The notes: generated from the letters alone by a model not told the origin. Counted from the stretch's first letter, positions 52,024-61,837 are shown. The stretch: 64,000 nt of DNA from Tridacna crocea (GCA_943736015.1 OX031065.1:26798427-26862426); one strand, 5' to 3'. Made by a program: numbers and translations.

Positions 52024-52242
52024 CCCTTTACCACACAATCCCAAGTTTTAATGACTGTGGTAAGGAAGTCTTCTGAAAACATTGTGGGAAAAGGAGAAAA
52101 TGCTGGTAACCAGCATTTTCTCCTTTTCCCACCATGTTTTCTCGTCTCTTCAAAAGTGAGTCATGTTTTATAATAATTTTATTGTGAGCAAATGCTTTCG
52201 ATTTTGAAAAGTCTAAAATTTTGTTGTTTGGTAAAGAGTTAA
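52020..52242 (+). mobile_element. MITE-A copy
   Basis: Shares TTAA 52020-52023. Ends at TTTGGTAAAGAGTTAA. Confidence 0.91.
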
Positions 52243-52261
52243 GCCTTAGCCTCAGCTGAGT

Positions 52262-52345
52262 GTGACTCACTGACCTTATATGGACAGTGTAGATTAAGAT
52301 CACACTGCATTGAACTTGCAGTCTGATGTTGGATCCACATTGGCC
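52262..52345. mobile_element. MITE-C palindrome
   Basis: GACAGTGTAGATTAAGATC faces CAGTCTGATGTTGGATCC. Confidence 0.75.
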
Positions 52346-52447
52346 TATTGGGAGATATTTTTCACCAAAACAAAACTTGGAAATAGCAATATTTAGATTT
52401 TTACTTTCAAATCAAGAATTTCATTGTAGGTATTTAGCAAGATAAGT

Positions 52448-52505
52448 GTAAAAAACATGCTGGTAAATGGAGAAAATACTGTTTACCAGCATTTCCTCCT
52501 TTAAA
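52448..52505. mobile_element. MITE-A hairpin fragment
   Basis: ACATGCTGGTAAATGG and TTTACCAGCATTTCCTCC. Confidence 0.55.
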
Positions 52506-52686
52506 TAACTCATTACCAAATTACATTATTTTTGGCCTGTCCAAATTGAAAGCATTTGCAGACAACAAAATAAAAGTGACTGAAAATTTGAAATTTGTTT
52601 TGTGAAAGGTAGTAATAATAATAATGTTTTCTATTTACTTCTTTCTCAGGGTCGTCAAAAGTAGGGATTGTGTGGTAATGGGTTAA
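52505..52686 (-). mobile_element. MITE-A copy with hairpin replaced by a TAA run
   Basis: CTCATTACCAAATTAC to GTGGTAATGGGTTAA, but GTAGTAATAATAATAATG stands where the 67-bp hairpin should be. Confidence 0.88.
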
Positions 52687-52689
52687 AGC

Positions 52690-52838
52690 ATTTCGAAGGG
52701 GATAAAATGAAATATAGCAAAGGATGGTTTCTGTCTAGGAAGCAGAAAACTTTGTGGGAAAAGGAGAAAATACTTTTTACTGAGCATTTTCTAGGCATTT
52801 TTTCCTTCTCACTGAATGTTTCAAGAGGGCTACTTTTA
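52690..52838 (-). mobile_element. MITE-A fragment, diverged
   Basis: AACTTTGTGGGAAAAGGAG and TTTCAAGAGGGCTACTTTTAA with a disturbed centre. Confidence 0.55.
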
Positions 52839-53050
52839 ACCCTTCAAGTGCTGGAACCAACTTATCTTGTTTCTGTGGATGGTGTAGATCAAGATCAGAC
52901 TGCACAGAATGTGCAGTCTGATCTTAGATCTACACAGTCCACTATATTGTTACATATTCTGGCCCCAAAACAGCTTGCTACAGCAATATTTCGGATGGTT
53001 TTCCTGTTTTAAATTGTCTCGTGTTTTTATTCAGCACTTTTAGGGTTTAA
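52836..53050 (+). mobile_element. MITE-C reference copy, both ends seen
   Basis: About 215 bp. TTAA 52836 with CCCTTCAAGTGCTG, and CAGCACTTTTAGGG with TTTAA at 53046-53050, form inverted termini. The hairpin at ~52880-52940 has GTAGATCAAGATCAGACTGC and its complement. This is another TTAA/CCC...GGG element without coding capacity. Confidence 0.85.
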
Positions 53051-53216
53051 AAGGTTATTAATACTCAAGGTTCTGTGGTTAAAAATCAGCCCATATCCCA
53101 TTTTGCATTTTTTTGACTGCTTATGCAGAGAAGATCAAACTTGTCTATACAAAGGTTGATACAAAGACACAGATGATATTTAATTTTTGTAATTATGCCA
53201 TTTTTTCCCTGTGTTT

Positions 53217-53450
53217 ATATCCCTTTTCCACACAATCCTAAGTTTTAACAACACTTGAAGAAGACAGCTTTTTGAAAACATTGTGGGAAATGAAGAAAAT
53301 GCTGGTAACCAGCATTTTCTCAATTTCCTGCAATGTTTTTTTGACCCATTCCCAGATAAAATTTCGCTTTTAAGCTACATTTGCATTTGTTGGCTTCAAT
53401 GACTTCCAATTTGGACAAATCCAAAAGTTTGCTATTTGGTAATGGGTTAA
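53217..53450 (+). mobile_element. MITE-A copy
   Basis: CCCTTTTCCACACAATCC to TTTGGTAATGGGTTAA. The arms are partly unpaired. Confidence 0.85.
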
Positions 53451-53497
53451 AAGCAATTTTGGTTGAGACCTGAAAGAGGCAAGAGAAGTAGTTAAGA

Positions 53498-53703
53498 GTA
53501 AACCCCTTCCAAACAAACCCATGTATTCACTAGCTGCAGGTATTGAAAATGTTGTTGGAAAAAAGACATTTTCCCATTTTGCCACATTATGCTTTCTGTC
53601 CTTTTGAAAACAAAAATTCCATCACTTGAGCTATATTTAAATTGTTTTCTTCAAATCGTCTCAATATTGTCTAGTCTAGAAATTCATCTCGTTAGGTAAA
53701 CAG
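53498..53703 (+). mobile_element. MITE-A copy, old
   Basis: ACCCCTTCCAAACAAACCC, reduced hairpin, CTAGTCTAGAAATTCATC and TTAGGTAAACAGC. Confidence 0.68.
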
Positions 53704-54064
53704 CTGAACACATTTGTGCAAAGGTTTTGAAACTTAAGATTGTTGCGAAATTAATTTTGTGTCATTACCATATCTGTACCTTTGCGGAAAGTTGGGTAGA
53801 TTTTCAGCGGGTAATTATGTTGACCCGTCACAATATCCCAGAATGCCGCAGGTAAAAACAAACATGAGATTACACTTGCGTCCCGGGTATAAATTATTGG
53901 ACAGGCTTCGCTAATCAGGGACAAAAGGAAATTTTGTAATTTAAGCCCTTCCACTCATTTAGACTTTTACCCCTTCTTGATTGTGATATTTAATGGGCTT
54001 TTATCTTACATCTTGGCTGGTGTATTGTATAGACACAAAAACCTTGGCAGGATAGATATATAAA
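53704..54064. other. Repeat-free island of higher complexity
   Basis: Includes GGGTAATTATGTTGACCCG, GCCGCAGG and TTGCGTCCCGGGTATAAATT. A conserved non-coding element is possible; no exon was recognised. Confidence 0.35.
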
Positions 54065-54293
54065 TTACCCCTTTACCACACAATACTGACTTTTAACGAG
54101 CTTGAGAAAGAAGCCTTCTGAAAACACTGTAGGAAAAGGAGAAAATGCTGGTAACCAGCATTTTCTCCTTTTCCCACAATGTTTTCTTCTCTTTCCAAAA
54201 GGATTTTCAAATTTCCAGTCACTTTTATTTTGTTGTCTGCAAATGCTTTCAATTTGGATCAGTCTAAAATTTTGTCATTTGGTAAAGGGTTAA
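54065..54293 (+). mobile_element. MITE-A copy
   Basis: TTACCCCTTTACCACAC to TTTGGTAAAGGGTTAA. Confidence 0.91.
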
Positions 54294-54376
54294 CCCTTAT
54301 CATGTTTTGTGTATAATTTCTTAATGGATGAAACATGATTTTGCACATCAGCTTATATCAAAGATTTAGATGTTTA

Positions 54377-54605
54377 TTAACTCATTACTAAACGATGAAA
54401 TTTTAGACTGGTCCAAATTGAAAGCATCTGCAGACGACAAAATAAAAATGACTGAAAATTTGAAATCTGTTTCGTGAAGGGTAGAAAAAATTGTGGGAAA
54501 AGGAGAAAATGCTGGTTACCAGCACTTTCTCTTTTTCCCACTATGTTTTCTAAAGGCTTCTTTTTCAGGGGCGTCAAACATAGGGATTGTGTGGTAATGG
54601 GTTAG
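54377..54605 (-). mobile_element. MITE-A copy, GGTAATGGG-type
   Basis: TTAACTCATTACTAAAC to GTGGTAATGGGTTAG. Confidence 0.92.
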
Positions 54606-54905
54606 CCCTTGTGCCAAGTATGGTAGCTAAGTCAATACTGTACAGTGTTTGAAGCCAGTGGGTTTTGGGTTTTGATTCCACAGTGCGGCAAAATTCTTTT
54701 TGATGGTTGATGATTACAAGTCATATTTACTGAATCCATTTTTTTTCTCACTGCTGATCATTGTTTTATGGTTATGTGGGAAAGTAGCCAATGGTTTGGG
54801 TAAAATATTGTGTGAACCACTGGTAAAACAAAATCCAGGAAGCATGGATAGTTGCACTGGCTGCAGTGACATTGATTAAAATAGCATTAAAAATAATGTA
54901 ACCCA
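54606..54905 (+). mobile_element. tRNA-derived SINE, group 2-like
   Basis: Head GTATGGTAGCTAAGTCAA and GGGTTTTGATTCCAC resemble A and B boxes. The body GTTATGTGGGAAAGTAGCC matches 49078 and 57754. The tail is degenerate. Confidence 0.62.
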
Positions 54906-54989
54906 CCATACAGTCAAATTAAAAGTACTAGAAGATGATATTATAAATTTAATGCTTGAAAGAGACAGTTTTACAAATTATGTCTTGAT

Positions 54990-55305
54990 GCTTCACCAGA
55001 TGACAAAACTTTACCCCTTTTTAAATTGAAATGATATTTTTAATGTCCACTGCTACACTCTAAATCGGGACCAAATTGTCCTTGACCTTGCAGAGGTCGA
55101 CCTGTATTTTGTTGCCTTCAATAAGGTGCAATTTGTTTTAGTAGTGAAAGTGCTAAAATACATTGTGCAACTGTTTTTTGATGGTAAAGAAAACATTGTG
55201 GGAAAAGGAGAAAATGCTGGTTACCAGCATTCTCTCCTTTTCCCACAATGATTTCAAAAGGCTTGTTTCCAAGGGTCAACAAGTCATCATTGTGTGGTAA
55301 AAAGT
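54990..55305 (-). mobile_element. MITE-A copy split by a foreign segment
   Basis: Left end CTTCACCAGATGACAAAAC, hairpin at ~55190-55258, right end GTGTGGTAAAAAG. The segment 55045-55161 between them is not MITE-A. Confidence 0.7.
55045..55161. repeat. Inverted duplicate, first member
   Basis: GTCCACTGCTACACTCTAAA and AGTAGTGAAAGTGCTAAAAT recur in reverse at 56595-56665. This member has ~46 extra bases in the middle. Confidence 0.85.
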
Positions 55306-55306
55306 A

Positions 55307-55683
55307 AAGTCTTCGCCAAATGATAAAATCTAATATTTGTCCAAATTGGAAGCATAATGGCAGACAACATGGGTCCAATGTGGCTCAGTGGTAAAGTGCA
55401 GGACTCTTGACCTGGAGGTCCCAAGTTCGAGCCTCACTGGCTCCACTGGGTTTTCTTTCAGGAGTGTCCTTGGGCAAGACACTTTAGAGCGTAGTGTAAT
55501 ACTAGTGAAACCCTGGAAACATAAATAATGTGAACTGTCGCTGTGATATGACAAATACTGTTGAAAGCGGCTTAAAACACCATTCAAACAAACAAACAAG
55601 CAGACAACATAAATTTACTGAAACATTGAAATTTGTTTTAGCATGGTTAATCAAAAACTTGGGATTGTGTTGTGAAGGGTTAA
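55307..55683 (-). mobile_element. MITE-A host copy split by a SINE
   Basis: CTTCGCCAAATGATAAAATC to GTTGTGAAGGGTTAA. The hairpin region is absent. The SINE sits at 55371-55599. Confidence 0.78.
55371..55599 (+). mobile_element. tRNA-derived SINE, group 1, with 11-bp target duplication
   Basis: GCAGACAACAT flanks it exactly (55360-55370 and 55600-55610). A box GTGGCTCAGTGGTAAAGTGC and B box CCCAAGTTCGAGCC are well kept. The body has GAGTGTCCTTGGGCAAGACA. The tail is CAAACAAACAAACAA. It is about 229 bp and moved by reverse transcription, using another element's machinery. Confidence 0.9.
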
Positions 55684-56003
55684 GTCATTCAGATTGGGGT
55701 ATTGAAGAAGAAATTCTATTCTTAAAACAAATTAGTGCTCTTATCTCTTTTTTATCTCAATATCCCTTATCTCAATTTCATGGATTCATCCAGAATTAAA
55801 ATAAAGGTAATATGAGGTGCTTTAGGTGCACAAAAAAATTCAAACTAATTCTTAATCTGCACTGTTTGATATTTTGATATTATTTTATACATATTTTATT
55901 TAATAAAGATCCTTGAAATTGCTCGAGGTTGGTCTAGCTCTAAGGGCCTATGGTCTCTTACCTCTATTATATTTGTTATGCGAAATCAAAAGTCATAAGG
56001 CTC
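55684..56003. other. AT-rich DNA
   Basis: No feature recognised. Confidence 0.35.
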
Positions 56004-56188
56004 AGTATTCACCAGCTGTTCTTGAGAATATTTTAGTCTTATTCTCCACGATATTCAAAGTTTGAAAGTAACACAACTTCTGATTGCTAAACCAAATGGT
56101 TTAGCCAATCAGAAGGTGTGTAACCTTCAAATATAGAAAATTTTAGAGCATAAGACAAAGAACGTTCTTAAAAATGATTGATGAATAT
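56004..56188. repeat. Long-palindrome repeat D, second copy
   Basis: GTATTCACCAGCTGTTCTT faces ATTGATGAATAT. The centre is ATTGCTAAACCAAATGG / TTTAGCCAAT. It aligns with 40872-41055. Confidence 0.82.
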
Positions 56189-56227
56189 GGTTGGTGGAAC
56201 ATGTCATCAGGTTAGAACAAAATAGTA

Positions 56228-56448
56228 ACGATTCACCACACACTTCTGTGTTTTTACGACCCATAGGAAAAAGCTTTTGAAAACATTGTAGGAAAACCAG
56301 ATTTTTTTTTCTGGTAACCATCATTTCTTTTTTTCCCACAACAGTTCTTTCTACTCTCTCTAAGCCCCCTAGCCACTTGTAATTCTTTGTCTGCAAATGA
56401 TTCCATTAATTTTTGACAATACTAAAATTTTGTAGTTTGATGACTTTT
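56228..56448 (+). mobile_element. MITE-A copy, diverged
   Basis: CGATTCACCACACACTTCTG, a T-run in the left arm, and a right end GTAGTTTGATGACTTT. Confidence 0.68.
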
Positions 56449-56594
56449 AGAGTGAATGCAGATTTTGTGATGGAGTAGAATTTTTGTCTATGTTATAATT
56501 TTTATTTGTCTACAATCCAGATACTGGACTTGCAAGCCAACTTAAAAAAAACTTAACAAATTTTAAAAGATAGTGAAAAGAAATTAATACTTAT

Positions 56595-56665
56595 GTATTT
56601 TAGCACTTTCACTACTAAAACAAATTGCACCTAAATTGGTCCCGATTTAGAGTGTAGCAGTGGAC
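56595..56665. repeat. Inverted duplicate, second member
   Basis: GTATTTTAGCACTTTCACTA through GAGTGTAGCAGTGGAC is the near-exact reverse complement of 55045-55161 minus its middle. Confidence 0.85.
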
Positions 56666-56732
56666 AGTGTCGATCAAAGATCATACTGCACGTTCTGTAC
56701 AGTCTGATTTTAATTTACACTGTTTACAAAAG
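56666..56732. mobile_element. MITE-C palindrome
   Basis: GATCAAAGATCATACTGCAC faces GTACAGTCTGATTTTAATT. Confidence 0.75.
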
Positions 56733-56943
56733 CTTCTGGTGTCTTCAGGTATCAAAAGAGTTTAATCTAAGGGTGTAATGTTTAACCAGGCACTTGTGAT
56801 AAGAAATGACTCTAAGCTATTCATTATGGGTATCATAAATTCATATTTCACTGTCTTAATGCGGCAGGTACATCCTTGTATCTACAAACGCAATTAAAGA
56901 TTTCAATAAACACACACTCCTCTCATTTTCATAGAGGGAAACA
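56733..56943. other. Non-repetitive DNA
   Basis: Nothing recognised. Confidence 0.35.
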
Positions 56944-57161
56944 TTAATTCTTTACCACACAAAATCTATTTGACTTGTCCAAATTCTAAGTTTTTGAAGA
57001 GGACAAATTAAATGTTAGTGAAGCAATAGTATGTATGGGGTAGAAAGCATTGTTGGAAAAGAAGAAAATGCTGTTTACCAGCATTTTCTTCTTTTCCGAC
57101 AATACTTTCAAAACACTTTTTTCTCAGGGTTGTTCATGCTGATTGGGTGGTAAAGGGTTAA
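56944..57161 (-). mobile_element. MITE-A copy
   Basis: TTAATTCTTTACCACAC to GTGGTAAAGGGTTAA. The arms read GAAGAAAATGC and GCATTTTCTTC, a matched change. Confidence 0.87.
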
Positions 57162-57312
57162 ACCTTTATTTGAAATGAGATAGATTTTGTATTATATTTT
57201 ACTCTTTTTTTTTTTTCGTCAGAACTGTTTGGCACTGTTGATGGCAATGAAATTTCTTCGTTCTGTTTTCCGTAAAGTCCTTTGGCAAGGCATTGCAGCC
57301 CTTTTACAGAAC

Positions 57313-57435
57313 AGTAAACCCTTACCATGTGTCAGAATTTTATACCTGTCACAGTTCAGTGTAGCTAAATTGATGATATCTGTCTGTAATGAATGAAAAC
57401 TATAATGTTGGAAAAGGAGAAAATGTTAATGGGTC
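57313..57435 (-). mobile_element. MITE-A fragment, old
   Basis: AAACCCTTACCATGTGTCAG at the left and AATGTTGGAAAAGGAGAAAA at the right. The remainder is lost. Confidence 0.55.
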
Positions 57436-57690
57436 TGTTCTTGTCTGGTTGTCTTTTATTCTTTCCTTTTACATTCTTTCCTCTCCTTGTACATCTGGAT
57501 CGTGCAATTGCTTGTCTTGCAGGCACCATCTTCTTGAACCTTCAAAGAGGAATCAGAATAATGGATGACAATTTTGAAATGCAGTATATTTCTTCATCTA
57601 AGCCCCGGTACTTCAATAACCTGTTGGCATCACAAAGGACTTGAGAAGAGAGAGATGCTGGGTTGATCACCCAGTCGACTAATTTCTTTC
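57436..57690 (+). other. Non-repetitive block with an open frame after a TTGCAG
   Basis: CTTGTCTTGCAG ends at about 57521 and an open frame of ~40 codons follows to 57644. No known domain was recognised and no clear donor follows, so it is not called as an exon. Confidence 0.25.
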
Positions 57691-57800
57691 CGAGGATTGA
57701 CAACAGTCATTGGGCCAGGATTCATTCCCTTCTCACCACTGACCATTGTGGGAAGGTAGCCAGTGGCTTGGAAAGAATATTGTGAGGAATCATAGTAAAA
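57691..57800 (+). mobile_element. SINE group 2-like fragment
   Basis: ACCACTGACCATTGTGGGAA and GTAGCCAGTGGCTTGGAAAG match the bodies at 49078 and 54770. Confidence 0.6.
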
Positions 57801-57827
57801 GTTTTAAGTTTTAGGTTTTACCCCTTT

Positions 57828-58247
57828 ACCACACAATCCCACCTTTGAACGACTGGGAAAAATTGAATTTTTTCAAACATTGTGGTGGCCAACATTTCCT
57901 CCTTTTCCCACAATGTTTTCCACCTAATCCATGGTAAATTTCTGATTTTCACTTAACATTTATTTTGTTGTTTTAACCCTTTCCTCTATAGATACTCATT
58001 TCTATGCATTGCTTGTAGGAGCCTTTGGAAAACATTGTGGCAAAAGGTGAAATTGCTCGTGACAAGCAATTTCACCTTTGGCCTCAATGTTTTCTATGCT
58101 ATCAGAAGGTGCCATATACACATAAGAAACTTGCTGTTATTTAGGGTCAATTAGAGATACCATAGAAATGCCTTATGGAGTAAAGGGTTAAGAGAAATAC
58201 CTTTCAATTTGAAGTAGTCTAAAATTTTGTCATTTGGTTAAGATTCT
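57828..58247 (+). mobile_element. MITE-A host copy interrupted by MITE-B
   Basis: CCCCTTTACCACACAATCCC, a reduced left arm, then ATTTATTTTGTTGT. It resumes after 58191 with CTTTCAATTTGAAGTAGTC and TTTGGTTAAGATT. Confidence 0.82.
57973..58191 (-). mobile_element. MITE-B copy nested in MITE-A, reverse
   Basis: TTAACCCTTTCCTCTATAG to TATGGAGTAAAGGGTTAA, TTAA at both ends. Hairpin GAAATTGCTCGTGACAAGC at ~58049. Confidence 0.9.
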
Positions 58248-58449
58248 TGTTTTATCAAGGTGTTGAACATGATCATCTCAAATTAGACAACAAAATATTT
58301 TGTGTGCAATGGGTAGTCAAAATGATAGGTATGTTACAGTTACTGAATATTAGTTTATTACTTGAGCATCCTTTCTTTACTCTGTCAATTATAGATACAG
58401 ATCCCAAATGAATGTACTCCTGAATTGTGCCGATACTAATGTTCAACTT
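58248..58449. other. Non-repetitive DNA
   Basis: Nothing recognised. Confidence 0.35.
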
Positions 58450-58641
58450 TATTACTCTTTACCAAATGACCAAATTTTCTACTTTTCCAAATTGAAAGCA
58501 TAAGCAGACAACAAACATGATTGAAAATTTGAGAATAGGAAAAGGAGAAAATGCTGGTTAGGTGCATTTTTCTCCTTTTCCTATGATGTTTTGAAGGGCT
58601 TTCTTTCTCAGGGTCTTTAGAAGTCTGGATTGTTGTAAACA
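58450..58641 (-). mobile_element. MITE-A copy, shortened
   Basis: CTCTTTACCAAATGACC to TCTGGATTGTTGTAAACAG. A spacer segment before the hairpin is missing. A further left-end scrap follows to 58680. Confidence 0.78.
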
Positions 58642-58705
58642 GTCTAATCCCAAATGAAAGCATTTGCAAATGACATTATGCACCTTAAATAAGCGGGTAT
58701 GTCTT

Positions 58706-58934
58706 TTAACTCTTTACCAAACAACAAACTTTTAGACTGTTCCAAATTTAAAGCATTTGCAGACAACGAAATAAATATGACTAAAAATTTCAAAGGTTGT
58801 TTTGAAAGGGTAGAAAACATTGTGGGAAAAGGAGAAAATGCTGTTTACCAGCATTTTCTCCTTTTCCCACAATGTTTTCAGAAGGCCTCTTATTCATGGT
58901 CGTTAAAAGTCGGGATTGTGTGGTAAAGGGTTAA
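58706..58934 (-). mobile_element. MITE-A copy, well preserved
   Basis: TTAACTCTTTACCAAAC to GTGGTAAAGGGTTAA. Confidence 0.92.
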
Positions 58935-58936
58935 AG

Positions 58937-59052
58937 CTTAGAAAACATTATGGCAGTGGGAGAAAAGGCTGCTTACCATCCCATAGTTTTCTCCTTTGCC
59001 AAATTTTTTCCGAAAGCCTTTTTCTTCACAGGTATATTTGGTAAAGGGTGAA
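58937..59052 (-). mobile_element. MITE-A copy, left half missing
   Basis: GAAAACATTATGGCAGTGGG to TTTGGTAAAGGGTGAA. A forward right-end scrap follows at 59072-59112. Confidence 0.7.
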
Positions 59053-59290
59053 TGGTTTATAAATACATCAGTGTGTATAAGTCTAGAATTTTGTTGTTTG
59101 GTGAAGGGTAATACTCTAAATTTTATCTGAATGACTGAGTGTAAAATGTCATATTTATTTTTATGGTGAAATATAGATAATAAGTTGTTATTGCAAAAAA
59201 TTTTATGCTCCAGATTTTACCATAGAAACGGTTTCAGGTTCATGATAAGATTTCGTGATTAACCGATTTCCATGGATAATTGACTTAATA

Positions 59291-59506
59291 TTAATGCCAA
59301 ATTTTTGGACTTGCCCAAATTCAAAGCATTTCCAGAGGATAAAATAAATGCAGCTCAAGTCATGATTTGAGTCTTTGTTAGAGTAGAAAAGATGGTGGGA
59401 AAAAGAGAAAATGCTGGATACCTGCATTTTCTTCTTTTTCCAAAATATGACAAAAGCCTTCTTCTTCATGGTCATTGTAACTCAGGATTTTGTGGGAAAG
59501 GGTTAA
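59291..59506 (-). mobile_element. MITE-A copy, first of a chain of four
   Basis: TTAATGCCAAATTTTTGG lacks part of the terminal repeat. The right end is GTGGGAAAGGGTTAA. Confidence 0.85.
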
Positions 59507-59730
59507 ACCTTTACTAAACAATCCCTGGTTTTTACGACTCAGAGAAAGAAGCTTTCTGAAAACATTGTGGGAAAAGGAGAAAATGCTGGTAACCAGCATT
59601 TTCTCCTTTTCCCACAATGTTTTCTACTCTTCCGAAGTAAAGTTTCAATTTTATAGTGACCTTACTTTGTCACCTGCTAATGCTTTCAATTTGGAACAGT
59701 CTAATATTTTATTGTTTGGTAAAGGGTTCT
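59503..59730 (+). mobile_element. MITE-A copy, second of the chain
   Basis: TTAAACCTTTACTAAAC to TTTGGTAAAGGGTTC, perfect hairpin. Confidence 0.91.
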
Positions 59731-59924
59731 TTACCTGGGACACAACACAACCTCAGATTTTGTGAAGTTTGGCAATTTGTATGTGACTCGGTAATAGTGG
59801 CTCACTTGAAAGGATAGAAAGCACTGAGGGAAAAAGAGGACAATGCTGGTTACCTTTCCTGCTTCAACAATGTTTTCTGAAGTTTTATGTCGTCAAAACA
59901 CCTGATTGTATGGTAAAGGGTTAA
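59727..59924 (-). mobile_element. MITE-A copy, third of the chain, diverged
   Basis: TTCTTTACCTGGGACAC to ATGGTAAAGGGTTAA. The right arm is heavily shortened. Confidence 0.8.
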
Positions 59925-60154
59925 CTCTTTTCCAAACCACATAGTTTTAGACTAGACTAGTCCAAATTGGAAGCATCTGCAAACGACAAAATTAGGGCAA
60001 CTGGAAAATTGAAACTTGGTTTGGGTAGGGTAAAAAATATTGTTGGAAAAGGAGAAAATGCTGGTTACCAGCATTTTCTCCTTTTCCCACAGTGTTTTCT
60101 GTATGCTTTTTTCCCAGGGTCGTTAAAAGTCGGGATTGTGTGGTAAAGGCTTAA
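59921..60154 (-). mobile_element. MITE-A copy, fourth of the chain
   Basis: TTAACTCTTTTCCAAAC to GTGGTAAAGGCTTAA. A five-base ACTAG duplication lies near 59953. Confidence 0.9.
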
Positions 60155-60640
60155 GCACAATTTTGCAAAAGGAATTTTGTTTATTATCCCACCGTTTTTC
60201 CTGCAGGCTTGCATGTTTCGGACAAATGTCATGTTCTCTGGGTTATAAATAAGTGAAAACAATGCAATCAAAGGATGTGAAACAAAATGTATATTTTTAT
60301 TGTGTGTCAACCCACAGCTAGATCTCCCAATTATTATGTTACGATGAAAATAATTACCAAACAACAGATTTTTAAACTGGTCCAAATTGAAAGCATTTTG
60401 TAGATGACAAAAAGCAGCTTCCAGAAAGGTAGCACAAAAGCTTAGCTTCAGAAAGGGCTGCAAATGAAATCAGAATATGTTTTCTGCTCTTACCATAGTT
60501 ATAATACACCATATAATGTAAAAAAAGTTATAAATGCATTCACCAAAATTTGTAAATTGTACTTTTTCTAAACCCACAAAGCACCAAGTAACCTCAGCGG
60601 ACATTCTCGGAGTCTGGAACTAAAGACCCAGATAATTACT
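60155..60640. other. Mostly non-repetitive DNA with a MITE-A left-end scrap
   Basis: TTACCAAACAACAGATTTTT to GTAGATGACAAAAAGCAGC (60355-60425) is the only repeat seen. Confidence 0.45.
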
Positions 60641-60861
60641 TTAACTCTTTACCTGAGATGACAAAATTTTAGACTGGTCCAAATTGAAAGCAGTTTTAGA
60701 CAACAAAAGAAATGTACATCAAAAATTAAAATTTGTTTCCAGCAGGGTAGAAAACATTGTGGAAAAGGGCATTACCAGCATTTTCTTCTTTTCCCACATT
60801 TTTTTCCAAAGGCTTCTATCTCAGAAATGTAAAAACCAGGAATTGTATGGTAAAGGGTTAA
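60641..60861 (-). mobile_element. MITE-A copy missing part of the left arm
   Basis: TTAACTCTTTACCTGAG to ATGGTAAAGGGTTAA. GTGGAAAAGGGC joins directly to ATTACCAGC. Confidence 0.88.
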
Positions 60862-61040
60862 CTCTTTATCAAATGACAATTTTAGACTAAGTCCAAATTG
60901 AAAGCATTTGCAGAGGACAAAATAAAAGTGACTGAAAATTTGAATGTTGGTTTTGGAAGATTTTTAAAGAAAGCATTGTGGGAAAAGGAGAAAATGCTGG
61001 TTATCACACAGCATTATAAATGCTCAAAGGTTTTCAGAAT
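60858..61040 (-). mobile_element. MITE-A copy, right end lost
   Basis: Shares TTAA 60858-60861. TTAACTCTTTATCAAATG to a scrambled right arm after GGTTATCACACAGC. Confidence 0.83.
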
Positions 61041-61066
61041 CGGATTATTGCATCTTTTTTTGTCCA

Positions 61067-61288
61067 TTAACCCATTACCACACAATCCCTACTTTTGATG
61101 ACCCTTAGATAGAAGCCTTTAGAAAACATTGTGGGAAAAGGAGAAAATGCTGGTAACCAGCATTTTCTCCTTTTTCCACAATGTTTTCTACCCTTCACAA
61201 AACAAATTTTAAATTTTCAGTCACTTTTATTTTGCCGTCTGCAAATGCTTCAATTTGGACAAACCAATAATGTTTGGTAATGAGTTAA
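61067..61288 (+). mobile_element. MITE-A copy
   Basis: TTAACCCATTACCACAC to TGTTTGGTAATGAGTTAA, with a small deletion near ACAAACCAATAATG. Confidence 0.91.
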
Positions 61289-61449
61289 AAGAAGGATCTG
61301 CCATTACACAGTAGGCACATGATTCAGACATGGATATTAGTAATAGTATTCCTATTCAAATAAACTTGTGATGCTTTGTATGCATTTCTCTGTGGGATAC
61401 CACTGTTTAGCCCCGATATTGCTCAACACTATCACAGGTGGGTGTTTTT

Positions 61450-61510
61450 TTGGACAGTGAAGATCAAGATCAGATTGTACAGAAGATGCAGTCTGATCAT
61501 GGTTTTGTAT
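61450..61510. mobile_element. MITE-C palindrome
   Basis: GACAGTGAAGATCAAGATC and GATGCAGTCTGATCATGG. Confidence 0.7.
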
Positions 61511-61837
61511 TGTTTTTATCTTGTGAGTTACTATTGACCAAAAAATGTCTATAGAAATGCAATAAATTGGTGTTATGTTCTGACTGAAAGTGATGAATTC
61601 TTCCATTTTGTATACTTCATGAGACATACTGTTTTATGTGCTCTGGAATCAGACAGACTTTTAGTCCATCTTTTAGTTTGTTTGTCAGTTACAGACAACA
61701 CACTCATTTTATAATGGGTTAATAAATGTTACTAATGTTAATTAATGTTACTTAATAAAATGTAGATAGTGCACCAAATAAAAAATGGAAAAAAAAAACC
61801 CAACAACAACAGACAGTGCAGGTAGTTTGAATGAAAA
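61511..61837. other. AT-rich DNA
   Basis: Contains short repeats of AATGTTACT(T)AAT near 61725-61760. No gene was seen. Confidence 0.35.

Noticed and set aside
55380-55445. A functional tRNA gene
   Set aside because: A and B boxes are good, but no acceptor stem closes, and the sequence continues into a SINE body, tail and target duplication.
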